DNA of 64,000 nt from Pseudomonas sp. R76 (GCF_009834565.1 NZ_CP019428.1:3720001-3784000); one strand, 5' to 3'; shown: positions 33,593-42,424, counted from the first letter of the stretch. The notes: generated by a model not told the origin, from the sequence alone. Numbers and translations: made by a program.

Positions 33593-34309
33593 GTGATATC
33601 GACCCTGCATGTAGCCAGACTCAAAGCCTGGGGCGCCCACGGCTTTACCGCCACCGGTGTGGTATTGGCCTTCCTGGCCACCCTGGCCCTGCTGGAAAAC
33701 TCTCCCAAGGCTTGCCTGCTGTGGCTGGGCCTGGCGCTGGTGGTCGATGGCGTTGACGGTTCGCTGGCGCGACGGGTGAATGTCAGCACGGTATTACCGA
33801 GCTTCGACGGCTCGGTGCTCGACCTGGTGATTGATTACCTGACCTATGTGTTTATCCCGGCGCTGTTTATCTACCGCTATATCGACCTGCCGGAATTTAC
33901 CCACCTGTTCACCGTCTCGGTGATTCTGGTGTCGTCGCTGTTCTGCTTCTGCAATGTGAACATGAAGAGCAAGGACAACTACTTTGTCGGCTTCCCCGCC
34001 GCCTGGAACGTGGTTGCCCTGTGCGTGTACATCATCCAGCCGGAAGCCTGGGTCACCTTGCTGACCGTGATTGGCCTGGCGCTGCTGACCGTGACGCCGA
34101 TGAAGTTTTTGCATCCGTTTCGGGTCAAGCGGTTTATGCCGATCAACATCGCCGTGACCACGATCTGGTTGCTGTGCAGCTTTTTGATGGTGGTGGATTA
34201 TCCGAATACCAACCCGTGGACGTTCGGGTTGTGGTCGCTGATGTCGGCTTACTTCCTGGGGATTTGTGTGTGGCGTACGGCGCTGGAGTGGCTGGGCACC
34301 CATAAATAG
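33593..34309 (+). CDS. pcs: Phosphatidylcholine synthase
   Basis: A 238-residue integral membrane CDP-alcohol phosphotransferase with about eight helices. The signature DGVDGSLARR, followed by VLPSFDGSVLDLVIDYLTY, is the Pcs variant of the family motif: the DG/AR half and the second G-x3-D-x3-D half are further apart than in other members. Pcs condenses CDP-diacylglycerol with choline to make phosphatidylcholine in one step. The start is GTG 33593 with GGAG 9 bases upstream. Choline must come from outside, so the gene is typical of host-associated or soil pseudomonads. Confidence 0.92.
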   Translation: MISTLHVARLKAWGAHGFTATGVVLAFLATLALLENSPKACLLWLGLALVVDGVDGSLARRVNVSTVLPSFDGSVLDLVIDYLTYVFIPALFIYRYIDLPEFTHLFTVSVILVSSLFCFCNVNMKSKDNYFVGFPAAWNVVALCVYIIQPEAWVTLLTVIGLALLTVTPMKFLHPFRVKRFMPINIAVTTIWLLCSFLMVVDYPNTNPWTFGLWSLMSAYFLGICVWRTALEWLGTHK

Positions 34310-34310
34310 G

Positions 34311-34384
34311 TGGGAGCTGGCTTGCCTGCGATGGCGCCGGGTCAGTGACAGACGTTGGGCCTGCCCTACCGCTATCGCAGCCTA
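34311..34384. repeat. Degenerate REP doublet, type A
   Basis: GTGGGAGCTGGCTTGCCTGC at the left is followed by only a partial right arm (CTATCGCAGCC). It marks the left end of the 1.25-kb gene-free field between pcs and the TSUP gene. Confidence 0.7.
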
Positions 34385-34439
34385 ATATTTTTTACGGGTT
34401 GAGTACTGCGGTTGGCGCGGGGCCGCTGGGTACATATCC

Positions 34440-34745
34440 GTTATTGGGGTTAGGGCTGATATGGGTTCCGCCCTTACGGCGGGTCACTTTGGAAAAGCCC
34501 CAAAGTAACCAAAGGGCTCTTGCCCCACCACTCGGCACCTCGCCTAGGCTCGGTGTGCCCGAACGAAGGCTTGAATCCGTGGGCCGCCGCGATGGGCCAT
34601 CCTTGGCCCAGCGCGGCTAACCCGGCGTCCTGCCGGGTTACCCACGGATTCAAGCCTGCGTTCGGCCAGCGTGGTTTAACGGGGCGCCTAAGATCAAAAT
34701 CAAAAGCAAGATCAAAAGCAGAGCACGGCGGCCTGGTAGCCGACC
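34440..34745. repeat. Structured repeat element, copy 1
   Basis: A long imperfect palindrome in reverse orientation to copies 2 and 3. The main stem is AGGCTTGAATCCGTGGG (34567-34583) paired perfectly with 34641-34657 and extended by CGAACG/CGTTCG. Inside are two hairpins: AACCCGGC with GCCGGGTT, and ATGGGCCA with TGGCCCA. The framework CCACTCGGCACCTCGCC and GCTCGGTGTGCCC is shared by all copies. GGCGGCCTGGTAGCCGACC lies at one end and is repeated as GGCGGCCTGACAGCCGACC at 34774-34792. Open frames across it (LGTSPRLGVP, RRDGPSLAQRG) look like by-products of the repeat. Confidence 0.85.
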
Positions 34746-34816
34746 TGAGTGGTTGGATCAAAAGCAAGGCCGAGGCGGCCTGACAGCCGACCTGACTTTT
34801 GAAGCTGAACTCAATC

Positions 34817-34905
34817 AAATGTGGGAGCTGACTTGCCTGCGATGCAGACACCTCGGTGTGTCAGGTACACCGAGTTGATGCCATCGCAGGCAAGCCAGCT
34901 CCCAC
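34817..34905. repeat. REP doublet, type A
   Basis: AAATGTGGGAGCTGACTTGC and an inverted GCAAGCCAGCTCCCAC arm, with one substitution, flank a loop containing ACACCTCGGTGTGTCAGG, itself palindromic. It is part of the gene-free repeat field 34310-35563. Confidence 0.88.
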
Positions 34906-34950
34906 AGAAAAGCAGAGCACAGCACTCTGACGGCCGAACTCGGTAAAATT

Positions 34951-35037
34951 GTGGGAGCGGGCTTGCTCGCGAAGGCGGTGGGTCAGTGACACATGAGCCG
35001 GCTGACCCACCGCATTCGCGAGCAAGCCCGCTCCCAC
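34951..35037. repeat. REP doublet, type B
   Basis: GTGGGAGCGGGCTTGCTCGC and its inverted complement, separated by a loop, 45 bases after a type A doublet. The two flavours sit side by side here. Confidence 0.9.
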
Positions 35038-35096
35038 ACTTGGATCGCAGTACATCAGGAAGATGTGCTTTTGCCCTGCTTTTGCTTCAACCACTC

Positions 35097-35452
35097 AGGT
35101 CGGCTACTAGGCCGCCGTGCTCTTGCTTTTGATCTTGATCTTGATCTTGATCTGGGATCGCCCCGTCAACCACGCTGGCCGAACGCAGGCTTTGGAGCGG
35201 GGGTAAACCGGCAGGACGCCGGTTTAGCCGCGCTGGGCCAGGGATGGCCCATCGCGGCGGCCCCCGCTCCAAAGCCGGAGTGAGGGCACACCGAGCCTAG
35301 GCGAGGTGCCGAGTGGTGGGGCGAGGACTTTTTGGTTACTTTTTGGTCCCTCAAAAAGTGACCCGCTGTAAGAGCGGAACCCTAAGTGGCCGTTACCGCA
35401 GGAATGGATATGTACTCGGTCTGACCCAGCACCCTGGTCGGCTGTCAGGCCG
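35097..35452. repeat. Structured repeat element, copy 2
   Basis: Opposite orientation to copy 1. The main stem is GGCTTTGGAGCGGGGG (35188-35203) with a perfect partner at 35261-35276. Inner hairpins are AAACCGGC/GCCGGTTT and TGGGCCA/TGGCCCA. Left of the stem is a GATCTT hexamer tandem (35131-35152). GGTCGGCTACTAGGCCGCC starts the element and GGTCGGCTGTCAGGCCGCC ends it. The right part (from GGAACCCTAAGTGGCCGTTA to TGGATATGTACTCGGTCTGA) is nearly identical to copy 3. No gene is supported here. Confidence 0.85.
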
Positions 35453-35563
35453 CCATCGGGGGCAACCCAGCTCCCACATTTGGATCTGGGTACATCCGGC
35501 AGGTAAGATGCAGGCCTTTGGCGCAGCCCCTTCGCTGCGCCCTGCCAAGAATAAGCCCTGCCC

Positions 35564-36343
35564 ATGCCCTTCGAACTCAGCGTTGACCTGACCACCCTCG
35601 CCATTCTTGCCGTCGTTGCGTTTATAGCCGGCTTCATCGACGCCATCGCCGGCGGTGGAGGCCTGCTCACCACGCCGGCCCTGCTCACCGCCGGCATGCC
35701 GCCGCACCTGGTACTGGGCACCAACAAACTCAGCTCCACCTTCGGCTCCGCCACCGCCAGTTTCACCTTCTACCGACGCAAGCTGTTCCACCCGCGCCAA
35801 TGGGTGCACGCCATCGTCGGCACCCTGATCGGCGCCCTCGCTGGCGCGGTGGTCGCCCACTACCTGCCCGCCGAAACCCTGAACAAAATGCTCCCGGTGA
35901 TCGTCTTCGGCTGCGGTGTGTACCTGCTGTTCGGCGGCACGCCCAAGGCGCCGCTCGACTTTGACGCACCGATCAAGAAGAAATGGCAAGCCACCCAAGG
36001 CTTCGGCCTGGGCTTCTACGACGGCGTGGCCGGCCCCGGCACCGGCGCGTTCTGGACCGTGAGCACGATGCTGCTGCACCCCATTGACCTGGTCAAAGCC
36101 AGCGGCGTGGCGCGCAGCATGAACTTCGTCAGCAACGCGGCGGCGCTGTCAGTGTTTATCTTCAACGGCTCGGTGGATTGGATTGTCGGCCTGGCGATGG
36201 GCTTCTCGGTGATGTGTGGCGCGTTCTTTGGCGCACGCAGCGCGATCAGCGGCGGCGCCAAATTCATTCGCCCGGTGTTTATCACCGTGGTCCTCGGCCT
36301 GACGGTGCGCCTAGCCTGGCAGCACTGGTTCAGCGTGGCCTAA
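35564..36343 (+). CDS. TSUP-family (TauE/SafE) membrane transporter
   Basis: A 259-residue inner-membrane protein with about eight helices and the internally repeated TSUP motifs: [20 protein letters not shown] in the first half and [20 protein letters not shown] in the second. Family members move sulfite, sulfoacetate or other small organosulfur anions; this YfcA-type form has no clear assigned substrate. Its last 33 bases overlap the 3' end of the convergent nudC gene. Confidence 0.9.
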   Translation: MPFELSVDLTTLAILAVVAFIAGFIDAIAGGGGLLTTPALLTAGMPPHLVLGTNKLSSTFGSATASFTFYRRKLFHPRQWVHAIVGTLIGALAGAVVAHYLPAETLNKMLPVIVFGCGVYLLFGGTPKAPLDFDAPIKKKWQATQGFGLGFYDGVAGPGTGAFWTVSTMLLHPIDLVKASGVARSMNFVSNAAALSVFIFNGSVDWIVGLAMGFSVMCGAFFGARSAISGGAKFIRPVFITVVLGLTVRLAWQHWFSVA

Positions 36344-37144
36344 ACGGCGCGCCAGGTAGAGGTCGATCAGGTAACGCGCAATCGAACGTGACGCCGGCAA
36401 CGGCGGCAGGTCGTGGATGTTGAACCACTGCGCGTCTTCGATCTCATCGGCCTGGGGCACGATATCGCCACCGGCGTACTCGGCATGGAAGCCCAGCATC
36501 ATCGAATGCGGGAACGGCCAGCACTGGCTGCCCATGTACTGGATGTTCTTGACCTCCACCTGCACTTCTTCGCGCACTTCGCGAATCAGGCAGTCTTCAG
36601 CCGACTCACCCGGCTCGGCAAACCCGGCCAGGGTGCTGTAGACGCCCGTGACGAAACGCGGCGAGCGTGCCAGCAGAATCTCGTCGCCGCGCGTCACCAG
36701 CACAATCATGCTCGGCGAAATACGCGGGTAACTGCGCAGGTCGCAGGCCTGGCAGAACATCGCACGCTCGCGCGGCACCTGGACCATGGCCTGGCCGCAA
36801 CTGCCACAAAAGCGGTGCTCGCGCGCCCAGGTGCCGATTTGCGCGGCGTAGCCCAGCACTTTGTACAGCGTGTGGTCGCCTTGCAGCATAAAGCCGCGCA
36901 AGCCCTGCCAACTGCAACCGGGCACTTCACTGGCGGCGTTGAGTTCCAGCAGGTACACCGGCTCGCCGTCGAGGTGGCCGATGCCGTGTTCGGCGAACAC
37001 TGAAAGGTCCTGGCGCTTGAGCCATTCACGCGGGAACAGCGGGCCGTTGGTGTCATGCAAAAAGCCTTCGCGGCTGCGGGCGACGGCCCAGCCGCCGGGG
37101 GCGTCGTTGTCCAGCAGCGTTGTGGTAATCCAGCCTGGGGTCAT
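36311..37144 (-). CDS. nudC: NAD(H) pyrophosphatase / RNA deNADding Nudix hydrolase
   Basis: A 277-residue NudC. The zinc ribbon is visible as FCGSCGQAM with a second pair FCQACDLR about 20 residues later. The Nudix box starts at [20 protein letters not shown] with the full GX5EX7REVXEEXXV pattern, and the downstream SQPWPFP-type motif reads SQCWPFPHS, placing Cys for the usual Pro. NudC splits NAD(H) and removes NAD caps from RNA. I start at ATG 37144; a TTG at 37153 is in frame. It begins just after the stop of the dienoyl-CoA isomerase-like gene, so the two are probably co-transcribed. Confidence 0.93.
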   Translation of the reverse strand: MTPGWITTTLLDNDAPGGWAVARSREGFLHDTNGPLFPREWLKRQDLSVFAEHGIGHLDGEPVYLLELNAASEVPGCSWQGLRGFMLQGDHTLYKVLGYAAQIGTWAREHRFCGSCGQAMVQVPRERAMFCQACDLRSYPRISPSMIVLVTRGDEILLARSPRFVTGVYSTLAGFAEPGESAEDCLIREVREEVQVEVKNIQYMGSQCWPFPHSMMLGFHAEYAGGDIVPQADEIEDAQWFNIHDLPPLPASRSIARYLIDLYLARRLGHAEPVLPG

Positions 37145-37149
37145 GTCGG

Positions 37150-37962
37150 TCAATCCACGAATTCGGGTTTCTGCTTACTCATATGGGCCGCGATGGCCAC
37201 GCGCAAGTCGTTGGATTGCAACATAGCCGAGTTCCAGGTGGCAACGTATTCCAAACCATCATTGACCGAGTGGTCACGCATATAGCTGATCATGGCCTTG
37301 GTGCCGGTCACGGCAATCGGCGACTTGGCGGCGATCTGCCGGGCAATTTCCATCACCCCGGCCAGCAGGCTTTCGTAATCCGCGTACACGCGATTGACCA
37401 GGCCGATGCTACGCGCTTCCTCGGCACCAAACTGGCGGCCGGTGTAGGCCAACTCACGCAGCATACCGTCGCCGACGATGCGCGGCAGGCGCTGCAAGGT
37501 GCCGACGTCGGCGGCCATGCCGATGTCGATTTCCTTGATCGAAAATTGCGCGTCTTCAGCGGCGTAGCGCATGTCACAAGCGCTGATCAGGTCGATGGCG
37601 CCGCCGATGCAGTAACCGTGGATCGCCGCCAGCACGGGCTTGCGGCAGTTGTCGACGGCATTGAACGAGGCTTGCAGTTCGAGGATCTTGCGGCGCAGCA
37701 GGCGTGCGTTGCGGCCCACGTCCTTGCCGAATTCATTGGCCACCGAGGCGAGCATCATCAGGTCGATACCCGAAGAAAAATGCTTGCCGGCGCCGCTGAG
37801 CACCACGGCGCGCACAGCGTCGGTGTCTTCGACCCATTGGAAGATGTCGATGATTTCGGTCCAGAACGCCGCGTTCATCGCGTTGATCTTTTCCGGGCGG
37901 TTGATCTGCACATGGGCAACGTTGCCGGTGAGTTCGACGACGAAAGCGTGGTATTCGGACAT
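37150..37962 (-). CDS. Enoyl-CoA hydratase/isomerase family, delta(3,5)-delta(2,4)-dienoyl-CoA isomerase-like
   Basis: A 270-residue crotonase-fold protein. The oxyanion-hole segments are [12 protein letters not shown] and [19 protein letters not shown], and [17 protein letters not shown] closely matches the active-site block of mammalian ECH1 (dienoyl-CoA isomerase) with its Glu and Asp residues. Such enzymes reposition double bonds during oxidation of unsaturated fatty acids. It is followed by nudC with a gap of a few bases. Confidence 0.88.
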   Translation of the reverse strand: MSEYHAFVVELTGNVAHVQINRPEKINAMNAAFWTEIIDIFQWVEDTDAVRAVVLSGAGKHFSSGIDLMMLASVANEFGKDVGRNARLLRRKILELQASFNAVDNCRKPVLAAIHGYCIGGAIDLISACDMRYAAEDAQFSIKEIDIGMAADVGTLQRLPRIVGDGMLRELAYTGRQFGAEEARSIGLVNRVYADYESLLAGVMEIARQIAAKSPIAVTGTKAMISYMRDHSVNDGLEYVATWNSAMLQSNDLRVAIAAHMSKQKPEFVD

Positions 37963-38153
37963 GGCAGTGATCCCTGACTGGCGAGTGATAAGGCCCGAAC
38001 TATAACAAGGGAGCGCGACGGCGCATCAGCCAAAAACGGGACTGGCAACGTAATGGAATGTTGTGGGCGCGCGGTTCATGCACCCGCGTTACATTTCATC
38101 CCGGAAGCGCGCGTTATCGGCTATACAATCAGGGCCCTTGCCTGGAGCCGTGT

Positions 38154-39422
38154 ATGCCGTCCACGTTTCGTTCATCGTTGATTCTGGCCCTGGTGGTCGT
38201 GCTGACCGGTATTGGCGCCGGCCTGGGCGGCATGCTTCTGGCGTTGCTGCTGCATGGCATCCAGCACCTGGCTTACGGCTACAGCCTCGACAGCCTGGTC
38301 AGTCATGAAACCTTTTTATGGGGCGTAACGGCCGCCGCGCCGGAGCGCCGGTTTATCGTCCTGGTGATGTGCGGCCTGGTCGCCGGCGTGGGTTGGTGGA
38401 CGATCTATCGCTATGGCCGCCCACTGGTGAGCATCAAGCAGGCGGTGTCGGAAAAGATGCCGAGCATGCCACCCAAAACCACCCTCGCCCACGCCCTGTT
38501 GCAGATCATCACTGTGGCCCTCGGCTCGCCGCTGGGGCGCGAAGTGGCGCCGCGTGAAGTCGGCGCGGTGGTGGCAAGCTGGTTGTCCCAGCGCGCACGC
38601 CTGGAACCCCGGATGCACCGATTAATCGTGGCCTGCGGCGCGGGTGCCGGGCTCGCGGCGGTGTACAACGTGCCGCTGGGCGGCGCGGTGTTTGTGCTGG
38701 AAGTGCTGGTAGCGGCATTCAGCTGGCCGGCGGCGGTGATTGCGCTGGCGACCTCGGCCCTTGGTGCGGCGGTGGCGTGGATCGGCCTGGGCGCAGAGTC
38801 GCAATATGTAGTGCCGCACTTTGTGCTGAGCCCGGCGCTGATTGCCTGGGCGGTGGTGTGCGGGCCGGTGTTTGGCCTGGCCGCCTACGGTTTTACCCGC
38901 TTTACCGGCGCTGCCAGGGCGAATGCCGCGCGTGGCTGGCGCCTGCCGGTGTTGGCGCTGCTCAACTTCACCATTATCGGCGGGCTGGCGATGCTGCTGC
39001 CGCAAATCCTCGGTAATGGCAAAGGCCCGGCGCAATTGGGCTTCGACAATGAACTGACGATCACCCTGGCCGCCATTCTGCTGGTGGTCAAGGTGCTGAT
39101 CACCGCCAGCAGCCTGCGCGCCGGGGCCGAAGGCGGCCTGCTGACGCCGGGGCTGGCGAATGGTGCCTTATTGGCAATCATCCTCGGTGGCGCCTGGAGC
39201 CTGGCGTGGCCCGGTGTGCCATTGGGCGCCTTTGCAATCATCGGCGCGGCGGCATTCCTGGCGGCGAGCATGAGCATGCCGCTGACCGCGATTGTGCTGG
39301 TGGCGGAATTTACTCGCATCGATCACGACTTTCTGGTGCCGATCATCCTCGCAGTGGTGGGTTCGATGTGCGTGAGCAAGCTGTGCGCGCGCTGGGAAAA
39401 CGCTGGAAAAAAGCCCGCCTAA
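38154..39422 (+). CDS. ClC-family chloride channel/transporter
   Basis: A 422-residue ClC protein with about 10-12 helices. The gating-glutamate motif appears as SPLGREVAPREVGA instead of the usual GREGP, the third filter motif as GAEGGLLTPGLANGA, and the YNVPLGGAVFVLEVL segment after helix H is standard. The first motif (GSGIP) is not recognisable; the region reads YGRPLVSIKQAV. This divergence may change anion choice. ATG 38154 has GGAG 8 bases upstream; the open frame to 38058 is not needed. Position beside UPF0149 gives no functional hint. Confidence 0.88.
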   Translation: MPSTFRSSLILALVVVLTGIGAGLGGMLLALLLHGIQHLAYGYSLDSLVSHETFLWGVTAAAPERRFIVLVMCGLVAGVGWWTIYRYGRPLVSIKQAVSEKMPSMPPKTTLAHALLQIITVALGSPLGREVAPREVGAVVASWLSQRARLEPRMHRLIVACGAGAGLAAVYNVPLGGAVFVLEVLVAAFSWPAAVIALATSALGAAVAWIGLGAESQYVVPHFVLSPALIAWAVVCGPVFGLAAYGFTRFTGAARANAARGWRLPVLALLNFTIIGGLAMLLPQILGNGKGPAQLGFDNELTITLAAILLVVKVLITASSLRAGAEGGLLTPGLANGALLAIILGGAWSLAWPGVPLGAFAIIGAAAFLAASMSMPLTAIVLVAEFTRIDHDFLVPIILAVVGSMCVSKLCARWENAGKKPA

Positions 39423-39483
39423 GCGCCATCCTTTGCGCTTTAAGCCGCCCCACTCGCGGCGCTCGACGCTCAAAGGAAATGCC

Positions 39484-40038
39484 ATGCTCACCCAACCTCT
39501 CAACGCCGCCGATTTCGAATTCATCGAAGACACCCTGCTCAAATACGGCGACGATCATTCGGTGCTGAACCTGGCCGAACTCGACGGCTACTTCACCGCG
39601 CTGGTTTCAAGCCCGGCGCAAGTGGACGTCGCGCAGTGGTTCCCGGCCATTTGGGGTGGGCAGAACCCGGACTGGGAGAACGCTGAAGAGGCCCAGCAGT
39701 TCCTGGAACTGTGCGTGCGCCATATGAATACCCTCGCCGCGCAACTGGCAACCGATGCCCAGGCATTCAAAGCTCGTTTTGATGACACCGAGCATCAGGG
39801 CCAAGTCGTGACGCTGGCTGAGGAATGGTGCTTTGGCTACATCCGTGGCGCCGCGATAGGCAATTGGCCTGAACTGCCCGTCGAGCAGGCCGCACTGCTG
39901 GAGAAAATTTCCTGGTGTGCCGAGCAGGACAACTTCGAGTTGCCGGCGGACCTGGATGTAGACGCCCATCAACAGCGAGTCAGCGCAATCGAACCGGCTG
40001 CGCGGGCACTGCATGATTACTGGTTGAGCAAACGCTGA
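39484..40038 (+). CDS. UPF0149 (YecA/YgfB) family protein
   Basis: A 184-residue protein of the UPF0149 family: FEFIEDTLLKYGDDHSVLNL, LDGYFTALVSSPAQVDVAQW, the WFPAIWGGQNPDW segment and the EEWCFGYIRGAAIGNWP block are all family-typical. The C-terminal SEC-C zinc motif found in some YecA members is missing. The function is unknown. ATG 39484 has AGGA 6 bases upstream. It lies 61 bases after the ClC gene. Confidence 0.88.
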   Translation: MLTQPLNAADFEFIEDTLLKYGDDHSVLNLAELDGYFTALVSSPAQVDVAQWFPAIWGGQNPDWENAEEAQQFLELCVRHMNTLAAQLATDAQAFKARFDDTEHQGQVVTLAEEWCFGYIRGAAIGNWPELPVEQAALLEKISWCAEQDNFELPADLDVDAHQQRVSAIEPAARALHDYWLSKR

Positions 40039-40176
40039 TCACTGTCCGCCAGCGGATTACGCGGCAATACACGCCGCACAACGATACCTGCTCGACAAGC
40101 GTGGCGTGTTTGGCTGATTATTCGGGTCCCGTCGCGCCACTGCGCACCACCTCGCCTTGATCAGGAGCCTTGCACC

Positions 40177-41433
40177 TTGAGCTCGCAGAAAACCGTGACC
40201 GTTACACCGCCCAATTTCGCCCTGAACGGCAAGGTCGCGCCCCCCGGCTCCAAGTCCATTACCAACCGCGCCCTGTTGCTGGCGGCCCTGGCCAAGGGCA
40301 CCAGCCGCTTGAGCGGCGCGCTGAAAAGCGATGACACCCGCCACATGTCGGTGGCCCTGCGCCAGATGGGCGTGAGCATTGATGAGCCGGACGACACCAC
40401 CTTCGTCGTCACCAGCTCCGGCAAGCTGCAATTGCCGGCGCAGCCGCTGTTCCTCGGCAACGCCGGCACCGCGATGCGCTTTCTGACGGCCGCCGTGGCC
40501 ACCGTGCAAGGCACCGTGGTGCTGACCGGCGACGACTACATGCAAAAACGCCCGATTGGCCCGCTGCTGGCCACCCTCGGCCAGAACGGCATCCGCGTCG
40601 ACAGCCCCACTGGCTGCCCGCCGGTGACCGTGCACGGCGTCGGCAAGGTGCAGGCCAAGCGCTTTGAAATCGATGGCGGTTTGTCCAGCCAGTACGTGTC
40701 GGCCTTGCTGATGCTTGCGGCCTGCGGCGAAGCTCCGATTGACGTGGCATTGACCGGCAAGGACATCGGCGCGCGGGGTTATGTGGACCTGACCCTGGAC
40801 TGCATGCGGGCCTTTGGCGCGCAGGTCGACGTCGTCGACGACACCACCTGGCGCGTGGCCCCGACCGGCTACACCGCCCACGACTACCTGATCGAACCCG
40901 ATGCTTCCGCTGCCACCTATTTGTGGGCCGCCGAAGTGTTGACTGGTGGGCGCATCGACATTGGCGTGGCGGCACAGGACTTCACCCAGCCGGACGCCAA
41001 GGCCCAAGCCGTGATCGCCCAGTTCCCGAACATGCAGGCCACCGTCGTCGGTTCGCAAATGCAGGACGCGATCCCGACCCTGGCGGTACTCGCGGCGTTC
41101 AACAACACCCCGGTACGCTTCACCGAATTGGCCAACCTGCGTGTAAAGGAATGCGACCGTGTGCAGGCGCTGCACGACGGCCTGAATGAAATTCGTCCGG
41201 GTTTGGCCAGCATCGAAGGTGACGACCTGCTGGTGGCCAGCGATCCAGCCTTGGCCGGTACATCGTGCACCGCGCTGATCGACACCCACGCCGACCACCG
41301 CATCGCCATGTGCTTTGCCCTCGCCGGGCTGAAAGTCTCGGGTATCCGCATTCAAGACCCCGATTGCGTGGCCAAGACCTACCCTGAGTACTGGAAGGCC
41401 CTGGGCAGTCTTGGGGTCGCACTGAGCTACTAA
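40177..41433 (+). CDS. aroA: 3-phosphoshikimate 1-carboxyvinyltransferase (EPSP synthase), stand-alone
   Basis: A 418-residue EPSP synthase with the two inverse alpha/beta domains. Motifs: PPGSKSITNRALLLAAL near residue 24, SLFLGNAGTAMR-type segment as PLFLGNAGTAMRFLTAA, and late-domain VKECDRVQALHDGL and HADHRIAMCFALAG. It joins shikimate-3-phosphate with PEP in aromatic amino-acid synthesis. The residue after GNAGTAMR, Pro101 in E. coli AroA, is Phe here. It is a stand-alone enzyme, unlike the fused forms of many pseudomonads, so it may be a second copy. The start is TTG 40177 with AGGAG 9 bases upstream. Confidence 0.93.
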   Translation: MSSQKTVTVTPPNFALNGKVAPPGSKSITNRALLLAALAKGTSRLSGALKSDDTRHMSVALRQMGVSIDEPDDTTFVVTSSGKLQLPAQPLFLGNAGTAMRFLTAAVATVQGTVVLTGDDYMQKRPIGPLLATLGQNGIRVDSPTGCPPVTVHGVGKVQAKRFEIDGGLSSQYVSALLMLAACGEAPIDVALTGKDIGARGYVDLTLDCMRAFGAQVDVVDDTTWRVAPTGYTAHDYLIEPDASAATYLWAAEVLTGGRIDIGVAAQDFTQPDAKAQAVIAQFPNMQATVVGSQMQDAIPTLAVLAAFNNTPVRFTELANLRVKECDRVQALHDGLNEIRPGLASIEGDDLLVASDPALAGTSCTALIDTHADHRIAMCFALAGLKVSGIRIQDPDCVAKTYPEYWKALGSLGVALSY

Positions 41434-41466
41434 AGCAGCAGCATCGCCATTGGGGAGGGCTTGCAT

Positions 41467-41856
41467 ATGAACATTCGCCAACCCTGCCCACCCGGCGCCT
41501 GTGTCTGCGAACGCGAACAGCTGCTGCAGGCGCCCGGCGCCGATCTGCGCATTCTGAACCTGACACGTCAGGAAGAGAAAAAGCTGATCGAGCGCCTCGA
41601 AGACCTCAAGAGCCTGCAAGACCTGGAGCGCATGCAGCAGCTGATGTACCATCAATTGGGCATCCGCGTGCATGTCGCGCCGGGTTACACCGAGGTAAAG
41701 AGCATGCGCGGCATACAGATTGTTATCGACGACCTGCCCGGCCTGTGCCGCAAGACCCGGCAATCGATTCCGGCAGCCATTCGGCGCGGCATGGAAAAAC
41801 GCCCGGAAATTGCCTACCGCTTGCTCGATGCCCACGATTTGTTTCGCGAAGGCTAA
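41467..41856 (+). CDS. Conserved hypothetical protein, small and cysteine-containing
   Basis: A 129-residue protein. It opens with CPPGACVCEREQLL (three Cys), then a helical charged stretch (RQEEKKLIERLEDLKSLQDL) that could form a coiled coil, and a basic C-terminal half. It lies 33 bases downstream of aroA in the same direction with GGGGAGGG upstream, so it is likely in the same transcript. I do not recognise a family; no signal peptide or membrane helix is evident. Confidence 0.75.
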   Translation: MNIRQPCPPGACVCEREQLLQAPGADLRILNLTRQEEKKLIERLEDLKSLQDLERMQQLMYHQLGIRVHVAPGYTEVKSMRGIQIVIDDLPGLCRKTRQSIPAAIRRGMEKRPEIAYRLLDAHDLFREG

Positions 41857-41897
41857 AATCCGAGCGCCTTGTCATGCCAGTCGTGCAGGCCGCTCTA

Positions 41898-42116
41898 TCA
41901 GAACGAGATCTGCTGATCGTTTTCCGGCAGCATATTGGCGACCGGACGCAGGTTCACCATTTCGCTTTGCGACTTGGAGTTTGCGTCAGTCTGAATACGC
42001 TTTTCATCGTTTCTCTTAGCGTCGCAGGCTTGTTCATCGCCAGTGTTCTTGCTGTTCATCTGAGACATATCAACGTTGCTGAGTGCAGACCCAGCGCTTA
42101 ATCCGCCAATGTTCAT
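41898..42116 (-). CDS. Small hypothetical protein (72 residues)
   Basis: A short hydrophilic protein starting MNIGGLSAGSALSNVDMSQM and rich in Asn, Ser, Asp and Lys. The ATG at 42116 has GGAG 8 bases upstream, which favours it over the longer frame to 42218. No family, signal peptide or membrane helix is apparent. Its composition (few Cys, many Ser/Asn and Gln) and lower GC are unlike its neighbours, which suggests a recently acquired or fast-evolving gene. It may not be a real gene. Confidence 0.5.
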   Translation of the reverse strand: MNIGGLSAGSALSNVDMSQMNSKNTGDEQACDAKRNDEKRIQTDANSKSQSEMVNLRPVANMLPENDQQISF

Positions 42117-42424
42117 AGAGGGAACTCCAAATAAAGTAGTAGGAACGCTGAACCAACTGCGTTGATCAGCAGACAGTCTGTGGTGCCAATGCTTGATTGA
42201 GTTCCGGGCTTTTCGCACAGACTCGGTCCTGCTGTCGTCAAATGCGCCTGGGCGCCAGCGCTTTCAGGCTCCAGCAGCCACTCGGATGTCAATCGCGGGC
42301 GCAGTTAAATAATTAATTGTTCACGCGGGGGGAATAAAGCGGCGCGACGGGTGTTTACCTGAGTACGGCTTGTGAATACAGCACAAGGCCAGACCCCCAA
42401 TTCGAAAACACCCTGGAGCTCGTC
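42117..42424. other. Intergenic region, no gene recognised
   Basis: This holds the promoters of the divergent 72-residue gene and the secreted small protein. An AT-rich tract (TTAAATAATTAATTGTTCA near 42310) is followed by GGAATAAAGCGGCG, which might be a sigma-factor -35-like element. I see no RNA gene or clear operator. Confidence 0.4.

Noticed and set aside
34345..35766. Open frames with LGTSPRLGVP and RRDGPSLAQRG, sometimes annotated as proteins
   Set aside because: They are the translated framework of the structured repeat; the same text appears at both copies and in part at the third, with no start signals or family.
40057..41835. 592-residue open frame opposite aroA and the downstream small gene
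   Set aside because: Antisense shadow of aroA; no ribosome-binding site and no recognisable domain.
42310..42424. Possible ECF-sigma promoter ahead of the COG4315 gene
   Set aside because: Only a GGAATAA-like string is present; no convincing -10 partner at the right distance.
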